64,000 nucleotides of DNA from Drosophila miranda. Its lineage: Eukaryota > Arthropoda > Insecta > Diptera > Drosophilidae. The position numbers and the translations under genes are program-made. The stretch covers positions 11,638,001 to 11,702,000 of the forward strand of contig NC_046676.1 of NCBI RefSeq assembly GCF_003369915.1, written 5' to 3'. Each line of letters starts with the position of its first letter. The first letter of the stretch is position 1. The notes under the pieces are model-generated. The model searched no databases and was not told the DNA's origin. It saw only the letters and a program-made list of their open reading frames with translations. Below, one piece after another: positions 54,601 through 64,000 of this stretch.

Positions 54601-57600
54601 TTATGGAGTTTATGGAGCTCCTCCTGAGAGGTGGACTCCCCCTGGCCCACTGATGGCGGATGCCAATTAATATGGGACCAAGTTGGTTATTAATTCGTTT
54701 GTATGTGTCCTATAACTATAGTTAACAATTAGCCGGAGATACTCGTACGGACAGGTTGTTCAATGGGGAAATCACGCATACGCCATGTGGTGGAAGCAAG
54801 ATTACGAATTTGGGTGCACTTCCACGAATGTGAGAGGTAGAATACCTTTTAATCTGTGTCCTCTGTTGAAGAAGGGACTTGGCGGATATTCTGGCTGTTG
54901 CGGTTGTTGTTGGTGCTAATCCGGACAACTGTCGGGACCGGAGGTGATGCGTAATCCTATTAGCAGATGCCTCGTGGGTCGCGCTTCGTTATATGCCGTA
55001 TTTGAGAGCCGCTGCCTGCTTCCCGATTACTTGTACACTTTTTCCGCTGGCATTGGATTATTTAAAAATGCGTGCAGTAATTTCAACATGAAATTTGAAT
55101 ATTTTTACGCCTCGCAACTTGCGCCAATCTTTGCATATTTCCACACTCACAAACACACAAAGAATCACTCCGCACTGGGAGGGGGGTATTGTGGAATGGG
55201 TACCATTTACATTTGTAGCTTTAGGATTCGTTTTATTATTATTCTTATTTTTTTATTATGAATTTCTTTTTGTGCACTTTTTTATTGAAAAAAAATTCAA
55301 ATTAAATGATGATTCGCCCCTTTTTGAATGGAACCGCGCACAAAACGGAACGGAACGGAACGAAGACGATCCCGAGATCCCAATGTGGATGTCGATGTAG
55401 ATTCTTATATTGCGGAGTCCACGCCGTGTGCGTTCAAGTGCCTGGTTAGCGGGGCAATGAGAAAATAGAGCCCAGCCTGCAGCAGCAGCAGCCACCGAAC
55501 TGGGCCGAGAACAAATCGTCGTTCGGCCGGTTGTAAAACGACGCTTTTCATTCATGCCTTTATCCGAGCTTTCGCCGAAAGCTTTGTTCGTCCCTCGCAC
55601 GGAAGCTGGCGGACAGACCTGTTGAATGGGATGCTGATACTGCTGGCCAGAGTTGCCACACCACGTGTGGCAAGCGTCTAGCGTTTGTCGGCTGTTGCCA
55701 GGGCCGCCAGGATAACATAAATTAATTAAATCAATGCTCGAAAATTTCCTTTCGGCTGATCATAGACCGCTCCCCTCGCATGTGACACATTGACAAATTG
55801 ATGGCAGTGTGGAGGGGGAGATTAGGGTCGGGTCCCGGTCCTGGTCCTGCTCCTAGTCCTAGTCCTGGGGGCATCTTGGTTCATTGCTGAAGTTGATTAA
55901 TGCATGTTTTACTGTGGCTTGATTTAAACTTGTCTGCGGCGTATGTTGTCGTGTAGATGTCTGAAGGATGCATGCACACCATAGCCAGAGGGCACTCTCT
56001 TTGTTTACCAAAGGTGCACTGACACTTGACCAAATCGAACCCCAACTTTCGACTCTGACCGATTTTGGGTGATTATTTAAATAGCACAGAAATAAAATTA
56101 TAGTTATGTGCACATCATGTGGTTAAGCCTTCCCGTTCCCCCTCCTCAAAGGAATAACATCTGCGGATGGGTATTATTGCTTTTTCCATCCAGATATAGG
56201 GGGAGATAACTACAGCCACCCCCGAGGTTTCACACGGCATTCTTTCTGGCAATAAGGCAGTTCATTGTTTGTGCCCCAAAGTTCAATAGTTCGAGATAAA
56301 AGTTCAGTCACCAACAGGCCAACAAGTGGTTAACAGGGCAGACATCCAGACCTTGTCCCATAAGCATACGTGCCGCCATAGCTTTGTCGCCTGTCAGGAT
56401 GGAGACGTTGCCAGCAAAATCTGGCGGCTTTGACTTCTCAGATGCATACATTTAATTCTCACCCGAAAAGGATGGGTCCACACACGCTCATACGTTTCTA
56501 TACCCGTATTCTCGTATACATATGTATGTATGTATGTGCGACAATGAATTTCGCATTCACAATTTCCAGTAATTTGTTATTCAAACACATTTCGAATCGA
56601 TTATCCGCTTGGCATGCTCCCTCCAAACGAGCAAATATGCTGATTGACTCTTGTCAAGGCTTATACTCGTTCTCGTATGTGTGTTCCGTTCCTCGCTATC
56701 TTTTTAGCATTACTCTCTATCTCTTTTCTTCTCCATCCCTTTCAGCCTTTGTGCTGCATGTGTGCGTTCCTGTTTGGTTTGGTTTGGGGAAACAGCAAAA
56801 GCAAATATAAATGAGGAAACGCGGGATCGTCCCTGGTTCGCCCGCTCCCCCTATTTCCTGTTCCTTTCACTTTTACCGAGGGAAAAGTCATGGAACTACG
56901 ACCTCCACCTCCACCAGAGATACCCAACTCTTCGACATGGCTGGCTGGTTGCTCGATGAGTATACGTGTCGTATATATGTGTATACATATAAGTATGCAT
57001 GTATGTAGGTGCTGTATGCACGAGGGTGTTCACAGTGTGATAAGGAAAAGCGGAGGCATTTAGAGGAGGCAAAACGGCGCGGCAGTCCTCACTACCACAA
57101 TGGAAGCCAGGAGCCAGCAGAGTAGTGTAGTTCAACTGTCTGTGAAGGACTCTATTGAGTCCCTGCACATGGCTCAATCCAGCACCAAGGCTCCCTTTAA
57201 ATATTTCTTATATGTATGCTAAAAATTTATCATTGACACTGGCCGAAGGTTTCCTCGGTGGCTGGACAAGCGGAGCCATCTGAGGAAGTGCTGGCAGCCA
57301 GGAGGTGGAAGAAAGTATGTCTCTGTCTCTCAATGTCACTTGTTGAATGGAATTGATTGCCACGCAATAAAGTGTAATTGCAATTGCTCAGCTTGAATTC
57401 AATGTTAAGGTGCAAGGACATTAATTAACTGAAAACACCGTCAGCTGGGGCATGCTTCTCCTGGCTCCCTGCGCCGTGCTTCTGCCCTCATGAAGTGGCT
57501 CTGATTGCGGTGCGTGTCAGTAAGCGGTCCGCATCTTAATTGGAGAATCAAATTGAATGGAATGAAGAGAGCTTGTGGTGGCAATTTGAATTGCTTTCTC

Positions 57601-58014
57601 TGTAAATATGCAAATGTATTTTGGTGCATCCCAGATGCTTTATCTCTTCCACTATATGGATTTAAAATGCTGCGAACCCAGCGACCAGCAGAAGCAGCAA
57701 TAGTGGCAGAAATTCCATAAATACACGAATATACGCTTATACTATAATCGTGGGTCTCTGGGAAATGTGAAACTGCACTGCCAAAGGTTAAAGTTAAGCA
57801 TGACAAATGGGCATCATTGGGGCGTGTGCACTTGATCCCCTCTAGGGGAATCCTTGGGCTCCACTCAGTCAAAAACAAATTCTCGGAAACTTGCACCACA
57901 ATTACGGGGAGATAATTTATTGAACAAATTTACTAAGTAATTTTGCGAGGGCCCCTCGAGGATAGTCCGCCCTCGCGGAGGATTAAACAATTAATTAAAT
58001 GTCATAATGCGGGG
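51635..58014. other. Gene-free region upstream of the CNG channel gene
   Basis: No coding exon, RNA gene or transposon is recognised. It contains (GT)n and (CA)n tracts (about 53,525-53,550 and 54,105-54,125), CATATGTATGTATG repeats near 56,518-56,538 and a GC-richer block with CAG triplets at 55,380-55,620 that could be a promoter or untranslated exon. It is probably upstream or regulatory DNA and the 3' flank of the CCDC93 gene. Confidence 0.45.
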
Positions 58015-60149
58015 CTAGGACTGTGTCCTACTTTTAATTGACTTGAGTTGCTGCTGCAGTTGCTCGCATTGCTGGCACTCGCGGGTGAGTTGCTTGACGG
58101 CCGAGGCATACTGGCGTTGGAGTTCGAGCAGGGATTGCAATTCCTCATTCAGCTCGTCTCGTCGCATACGCTCCTCGTTGTACTTGTGACGCACCTTGTC
58201 CTGGGCACTCTTCACTCCATCCACAATCGTCTCGAACTGCCGTATGAAGTCCTCACGGCCATGGGGACTCATCATGCCCTCGTTGTAGGCCTCGCAGATG
58301 GAGTTCAGCATCGTTAGCTCCTTCTCTAGGTAGCGCTTTTTGTCGTTCAGTGTATTGTACAGTATATAATATTGCTTTGTTTCCAAGTGCTTGCCACTCA
58401 TTTCGTTGTAGAGTTCGTGGAAGCGTCGCTGGTACTGGGCCAGCTCTGTGCGATCGGGTATCGCGTCCAGCTTCCGTTCAATGGCCACAATGCCGCGATT
58501 TCGTTTGGCCACCTTCAGTCGCAGATCCTTGAGGCGCTTTTCTTCCCCTGCCAAGGCAGCTGCCTGAGCTTCCGCATCCTGGGCACTAAAGGCTTCCAAT
58601 TCACTGCAGTAGAATGTATGATTTAGGCTACTTTATACTTAAAAAGTTTCAATCTTACTCAATTTGTTGCTGTAGGTTGGCCAAATCCGTCCGACAGGAC
58701 TCCTTGAATTCCGCCTCACTCTTTTTTAGCTCATCGTGCTGCCTCAACAGAGTCTTTACCTTTTCCAGCAGCCTAGAGAGATAATCATGTAACATCATTT
58801 ATCAAAATCCATCTAACATTTTCGAACTCACTTTAAGTCCGCACTCTCTTCCGTTTCTTTGTGAGTCTTTAGTTCAGCTTTGAGAGTCTTCAGCTGCTCT
58901 TCCTTTTCTTCGGTTTTCTGGCTCTGCTCCATTTCCGCCTCTTCCAGTTGCTCATTGTCTTTGCAGAAGCGTTTCACCTTATGCTCCAACGATATTTTGG
59001 CTGCCTCTAGGCGTTTCTGTTGATTTTGTGTCTTCAGTTCCTGGGTATCGGTTTCCATTTCCAGCTTAAATTCCGCATAGTGCAGCTTTAGTGCCTGCTG
59101 CGCAGTGGGATCGAGATCTATACGTTTCTGAGTGCCCTTCAAGTCTGCTTTAGCCAGCGATAGGGTACGAAGGTACTGCTCCAGAACAAGTGGCTAAAGA
59201 AATCATTCTCGTAGTTTTTTTTTAGGCATTTTAAAAGAATTTATTTGTTCTCACCTCATCTGCCTCGTCGGCGACCAACCCTGCCTTGCGGCCTGCGCTT
59301 GCCTTGAACGTCGGCCCTGGATCTCCGTACTCAAGTAGCGTCATGCGCACCCGCGACACTTCATCATCTTCAGCTGTTTCCTGGCGTTCGTACATCCTAA
59401 ATGGGCTGTAGAGATCCTGAATCGTCTTTATATTGGCAGAGGCAAGACGTATTTTGATCAGATTGTCTTTGTCGCTTTTATACTGATAATGATTGTGGAA
59501 CTCCCCAATGGCAAATTTCTTCAAGCGCTGTCCACGCACAGCTCGGTTTTCCACCTGCAAAGAGGTTTTCTCTATTTATTTGCATACATCGGTGGAAAAG
59601 CTACTTACCGAAGTCTTCACTAGCCACTGGATGACGGGATGAATGGCTAAAAACTCCAGACCCTGCACCTGATGCGGCTCCAAGCTATGTGGACACTTCA
59701 TATCGATCAGAACCGAAACAATCTTTTCCACGAGAGCTCTGCAGATATATAAGATGGATCACATTCTTTTCCAAGAAATTCGTAGGGTTAATTTCTACAT
59801 TTTTTGGCCAATCGATAGACTTTCGTGGAAGAGCAGATCCACGTCCACGTCATAGTCGGCACATTCGATGCACCAAGTCATGCCGCCCACAACCTTGTCG
59901 AAGGCGGACAGGCCTTTGATGCGGGCCCGATAGTAGCCGGCGTCCACTAGAATGTCGAAAGTGTCCTGCTGCTTTGCTGTCGCATCCAAGTCCTCGCGAC
60001 TCTCCACCTAAAGAACAAGAACGGGCATTACTAAGAGATATTTTAGCTGGCGAAGAAGTAGCTACCTGAACTTCGCGTCCGTCTTCATCGTATCGAGTGG
60101 CCAACTTGACATTTGGCAGGATTTTGGAGAATACATCACGGTTAGCCAT
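58015..60149 (-). CDS. CCDC93: CCDC93 ortholog (CCC endosomal recycling complex)
   Basis: CCDC93, with CCDC22 and COMMD proteins, forms the CCC complex that works with retriever and WASH in recycling endosomal cargo. Seven exons, complement(58015..58603, 58659..58772, 58832..59193, 59255..59554, 59609..59738, 59799..60007, 60066..60149), 595 aa; every junction phase closes. The N-terminal domain (about 30-140) has [20 protein letters not shown], the DVDVDLLF and IGQK motifs and the PHQVQGLEF-like segment of human CCDC93. The C-terminal half is coiled coil, with [11 protein letters not shown] and the C-terminal RRDELNEE region also matching. Human CCDC93 is about 631 aa. Transcribed divergently from csul, with 493 bp between start codons. 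A decayed second copy lies at 62,935-63,671. Confidence 0.95.
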
Positions 60150-60642
60150 GAAACGTTCAGCTGACTGGTGCCAAGGTTCTTCAAGTATGCCAAACGAGGC
60201 AAAGCTCCACCCACAAATAGAAAACAAGCGAATTATCAGCAAAAAATTAGAAAACCAAATATCAACATACTATCGAATTACATCGAATACATCGAATATA
60301 GTGCTGCAAGTGGTTGCGGTATGGCAACCTGGTCTCAAAAACTGTATGGCAGCACTATTAAATGAGGGACAGAGAACGATTAGCCCGTTGTTAACCACAA
60401 TTAAAAATTCACTCCACGAAAAAGTTAAATCTTGAAGAATTTAAGCGAAGTTCAGGTGAAAGATATTTGGTCTGTTTTTTTAAGTGATAAAGAACGGATT
60501 GACCTACCAGTAATATGTACATACAGTACTATTTTCCGCGGTTTAACTCAAGCTCTTCACCTGTTTAATTCGAGGGGGCTAAGAAGGCTAAGTTCCTTCA
60601 ATCAAGCCGGTGACCGCGTTTTTGACGACTCATATTTTTAAA
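60150..60642. promoter_or_regulatory. Shared bidirectional promoter of CCDC93 and csul
   Basis: 493 bp separate the divergent start codons. It includes three spaced ATCGAAT repeats (about 60,275-60,300) and a GGCAACCTGG/GGCAGCACT pair (about 60,322-60,357). The region is duplicated, with a roughly 27-bp shortening, at 63,672-64,000. No TATA box is evident. Confidence 0.6.
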
Positions 60643-62773
60643 ATGAACTTATACGTTTGCCTTCTGCATGAGAGCACGAACAGTATTCCAAAACTGATAC
60701 AACACGCTAATGCTAACAACTACAATGTGGTGGCCACATCGATCAACGGTAATATGGTCCCGCTGGACCCATATGAGACGGACCCCACATACCCGGGCAC
60801 ATTGCTGAACGCTGTCGACTGGAACTCGAAGATGATTTTCTTGCTGTCCGATGTGGATGTCGATTCCCCGAACCCCAAGCTACGCGAGCATGCCAAACAG
60901 ATTCTCCTTCGAGATGTAGAGTGGGCGGAGCATTTGCAGAATGTTGGTAGCATGATGAAGCGACTGCGGGGACCAAATATCGACAACTTGGCCGAGATCG
61001 TAAGGGCCAAAACGAAAGGTTATGAGTGTAAACTGCCGTAAAACGAATCCAATTAAAAATGTATATGTTTAATTTCCATTTAGGCAACTGGTTTATACAA
61101 GTACCTATCAGCAACCCAGAGATGGGTATCTTCGAGCACCGTAAAGACGTCACCGATGCAGAAATAGCCGAGGCGGAGGCGAAAGATCCATGGACTTGGT
61201 GGAATAGCCTGCGCTTTGCCGTCAAGCACAACAGCAAAGTGAAAGTTGTAATTGAGCTGAATGACTTGGATCGTCCCAGTAAGGAGACGGTTCGCCGGTG
61301 GCTAGGCGAGCCCATCGAAGCCATTATCATTCCGTCCTCTCTGTTCATCCGAAACAAAGCCAACTACTATGTTCTGCAGAAGCAGTGGCAGATAGTCATA
61401 GGCCACTTTCTCTCGGCACGGGCCAATATAATAATCTCCGCCAATCCGAATGACCTGTCTATTTCCCAGTACGCCGATTATTTGCGGAAACTCGCCAGTG
61501 ACCACAACGACAGCCACTTTCTTAATAGGTAAGTGTCTGTGGAGCAGAGCAGAACCCTTCATCCGCAAACTAACCCTTTGCCAATTAGCTATGAAAACGT
61601 TCTGGAGATTCCACTGCAACCTCTCTTCGATAATCTGGATAGCTATACATACGAGGTGTTCGAGTCGGATCCAGTGAAGTATAAAATCTACCAGAACGCG
61701 GTAAAAGCGGCTCTGATTGATCGAGTGAGCGAAATAGAAGCGCCGAACAAGCTGGTAAGGAAACTAGTCTTCAATTGGGCTCATATTCCAGCTAATCCCT
61801 GACATTCAATCTCCAGACCGTAGTGATGTTGCTGGGTGGGGGACGTGGTCCTTTAGCGAGGGCCATCTTTAATGCCGCGGAACTGACAAAGCGTCAGGTG
61901 CGACTCTACATCATCGAAAAGAATCCCAATGCCATTCGCACCCTCTCCCACATGGTAGATACTCTTTGGGAAGACAAAGGTAAGCAGCAGAGAGTGAAAA
62001 ACGGATATGAGTTATCCTGATTCTAATTATAATTTAGATGTGCACATATTCTCCAAGGACATGCGCGATTTTTCACCTCCAGAGCAGGCTGATATTCTCG
62101 TCTCCGAGCTGCTTGGCTCGTTTGGGGATAATGAACTGTCGCCAGAGTGCCTTGACGGCGCATTGAAGCTGCTCAAAACGGATGGCATAAGCATACCCTA
62201 CAAGTCAACGTCGTACATCAATCCAATCATGTCGGCAGTGCTGCATCAGAATGTCAGCCAGATGGACACCACGGTTCCAGCCTTCGACTATGGTTATGTA
62301 TCACTCCTCAAAAACGTTTATCACATTGACAATCCCCAAGCGCTGTTTGAATTCTCACATCCGAATCGTGAGGCGACTATTGACAATACACGCTGCAAGG
62401 AGATCTCTTTTACTGTCCAAAAAGACTGCGTGCTACATGGCATTGGTGGCTATTTTGATACAATGCTTTATAAGGATATCCACCTGAGCATCAACCCACT
62501 GACCCACACGCCCGGCATGTTCTCGTGGTTTCCCATGTTCTTTCCGACAGTAAGTGATGGCGTTCGGTCCCGGCTTTTCATTGATCATAATGGTTAATCG
62601 TTCTAATCGTGTTCTTGCAGCATCCGAGGACCCTCAAGGAGGGACAGACAATCTCAGTCAAGTTCTGGCGCTGCGTTGATGCGGACAAGATGTGGTACGA
62701 GTGGCAGGTGAGCACACGAGAGGCCTGGGAGCATCACAATGCGGGTGGAAGTGGCTACCACATTCGACTTTAG
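60643..62773 (+). CDS. csul: PRMT5 arginine methyltransferase (capsuleen)
   Basis: Type II protein arginine methyltransferase that makes symmetric dimethylarginine on Sm proteins, histones and Piwi-family proteins, together with MEP50/Valois; needed for germ plasm and piRNA function in flies. Six exons, 60643..61018, 61084..61528, 61589..61754, 61817..61979, 62038..62549 and 62621..62773, 604 aa, all phases consistent. An N-terminal TIM-barrel domain is followed by the SAM-binding loop LLGGGRGP (about 335-341) and the double-glutamate loop [11 protein letters not shown] (Glu406 and Glu415, the spacing of human Glu435/Glu444), then the beta-barrel with [17 protein letters not shown]. The length is close to D. 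melanogaster csul. One acceptor (CTCCAG at 61,816) follows a short intron. The gene is intact. Confidence 0.97.
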
Positions 62774-62934
62774 TTACATTCAATCTTTCGAGAATTGACC
62801 ACCAATAAAAATAAAAATATAAATAATTAGCTAAAGGGAATATAAATTTTAACTCTGTAATTAATTTGTCTGCGACTTTTATTTAGTTTTTTGTTTTGAA
62901 AAGTTGATAAATGCTGCTGTAATGCATGCCGCGC
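62774..62934. other. csul 3' flank
   Basis: AT-rich, with AATAAAAATAAAAAT at about 62,803-62,821 as a likely polyadenylation signal. Similarity to CCDC93 starts at about 62,935, so the duplication breakpoint lies within roughly 160 bp of the csul stop. Confidence 0.6.
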
Positions 62935-63671
62935 AGTGGGATCGAGATCTATACGTTTCTGAGTGCCCTTTAAGTTTGTTTTAGCCAGCGATAGGGTACG
63001 AAGGTACTGCTCCAGAACAAGTTGCTAAAGAAATCATTCTCGTTGTTTTTTTTGTGGCATTTTAAAAGAATTTATTTGATCTCACCCCATCTTGCGGCAT
63101 TGAACGTCGGCCCTGGATCTCCGTACTCAAGTAGCGTCATACGCACCGCGACACTTCATCATCTACAGCTGTTTTCTGGCGTTGGTACATCCTAAATGGG
63201 CTGTAGAGATCCTGAATCGTCTTTATATTGGCAGAGGCAAGACGTATTTTGGTCAGATTGCGGATATAGTATAAGATGGATCACATTCTTTTCTAAGAAA
63301 TTCGTAGGGTTAATTTCTACATTTTTTGGCCAATCGATAGACTTTCGTGGAAGAGCAGATCCACGTCCACGTCATAGTCGGCACATTCGATGCACCAAGT
63401 CATGCCGCCCACAACCTTGTCGAAGGCGGACAGGCCTTTGATGCGGGCCCGATAGTAGCCGGCGTCCACTAGAATGTCGAAAGTGTCCTGCTGCTTTGCT
63501 GTCGCATCCAAGTCCTCGCGACTCTCCACCTAAAGAACAAGAACGGGCATTACTAAGAGATATTTTAGCTGGCGAAGAAGTAGCTACCTGAACTTCGCGT
63601 CCGTCTTCATCGTATCGAGTGGCCAACTTGACATTTGGCAGGATTTTGGAGAATACATCACGGTTAGCCAT
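62935..63671 (-). pseudogene. Truncated second copy of CCDC93
   Basis: 62,935-63,030 matches the start of CCDC93 exon 5 (59,101-59,193). 63,080-63,258 matches part of exon 4 with short deletions and a frame change. Exon 3 is missing except for sequence at its upstream edge. 63,321-63,529 and 63,588-63,671 match exons 2 and 1 with no difference I can see. Exons 1 and 2 could still encode the first 97 residues, but the remainder cannot give CCDC93. The 5' half is near identical while the 3' half is about 5-7% diverged. It lies in tandem with the intact copy (offset 3,522). Confidence 0.9.
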
Positions 63672-64000
63672 GAAACGTTCAGCTGACTGGTGCCAAGGTT
63701 CTTCAAGTATGCCAAACGAGGCAAAGCTCCACCCACAAATAGAAAACAAGCGAATTATCAGCAAAAAATTAGAAAACCAAATATCAACATACTATCGAAT
63801 TACATCGAATACATCGAATATAGTGCTGCAAGTGGTTGCGGTATGGCAACCTGGTCTCAAAAACTGTATGGCAGCACTATTAAATTAAGGAAGAATTTAA
63901 AATTCACTCCACGAAAATGTTAAATCTTGAAGAATTTAAGCGAAGTTCAGGTGAAAGATATTTGGTCTGTTTTTTTAAGTGATAAAGAACGGATTGACCT
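63672..64000 (+). repeat. Second copy of the CCDC93/csul promoter region
   Basis: Matches 60,150-60,505. It is identical until about 63,883, where about 35 bp of the original is replaced by a few bases, then near identical to the window end. In the original the csul ATG lies 138 bp beyond the point where this copy is cut off, so a second csul gene or fragment may begin at about position 64,138. Confidence 0.9.

Noticed and set aside
55256-55600. A 114-codon minus-strand frame with Ala and Arg runs
   Set aside because: The frame is driven by CAG triplets and repeated GGAAC words; there are no splice signals or recognised motifs. The block may be a promoter.

Overview
The window is Drosophila nuclear DNA. 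Short introns (about 50-100 bp) with GT/AG ends, AATAAA-type 3' ends, a Motif-1 element, a DRE, two INE-1/DINE-1-type repeats and the gene set (RYBP, Cyp6d2-like P450, csul/PRMT5) all fit a fruit fly. The gene set suggests Muller element C (2R of D. melanogaster). An obscura-group species is my guess and is not shown directly by the sequence. All assignments are from reading the sequence; no database was searched.

Layout. 1-9,900 is gene-free and rich in simple repeats. RYBP (PRC1-associated zinc-finger protein) is on the minus strand at 10.3-11.0 kb, with a Motif-1-like promoter element and an AT-rich tandem repeat upstream. From 12.2 to 37.7 kb lies a dense cluster of about 20 LITAF-domain (LPS-induced TNF factor; zinc-knuckle, endosome/lysosome membrane) genes. 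Eleven are on the minus strand (12.2-26.2 kb), eight on the plus strand (27.2-36.8 kb), and one zinc-finger/LITAF fusion is on the minus strand (36.9-37.7 kb). A Cyp6d2-like cytochrome P450 sits inside the plus-strand block. Nearly all LITAF genes share one phase-2 intron that cuts the domain inside its membrane segment. The cluster contains canonical members with PPxY motifs and an HxCxxC second knuckle, and several derived members with no hydrophobic segment. Two adjacent copies (27.2 and 29.5 kb) are over 99% identical and are separated by a DINE-1-like element. A 647-bp MITE with perfect 41-bp inverted ends and TAA target duplications lies at 22.6-23.2 kb.

40.6-51.6 kb (minus) carries a cyclic-nucleotide-gated channel alpha-type gene with S1-S6, pore, cNMP-binding domain and C-terminal coiled coil, split by a 6.4-kb intron. 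51.6-58.0 kb shows no gene and is probably its upstream or regulatory region.

58.0-62.8 kb holds a head-to-head pair: the CCDC93 ortholog (minus; CCC endosomal recycling complex) and csul/PRMT5 (plus; type II arginine methyltransferase). A second, decayed copy of CCDC93 plus the shared intergenic promoter begins at 62.93 kb and runs off the end, so a second csul copy may start about 140 bp outside the window.

The most unusual content is the LITAF cluster (recent duplication, loss of membrane segments, domain fusion, recurring GATAAG sites upstream of the canonical members) and the partial tandem duplication of the CCDC93/csul pair.
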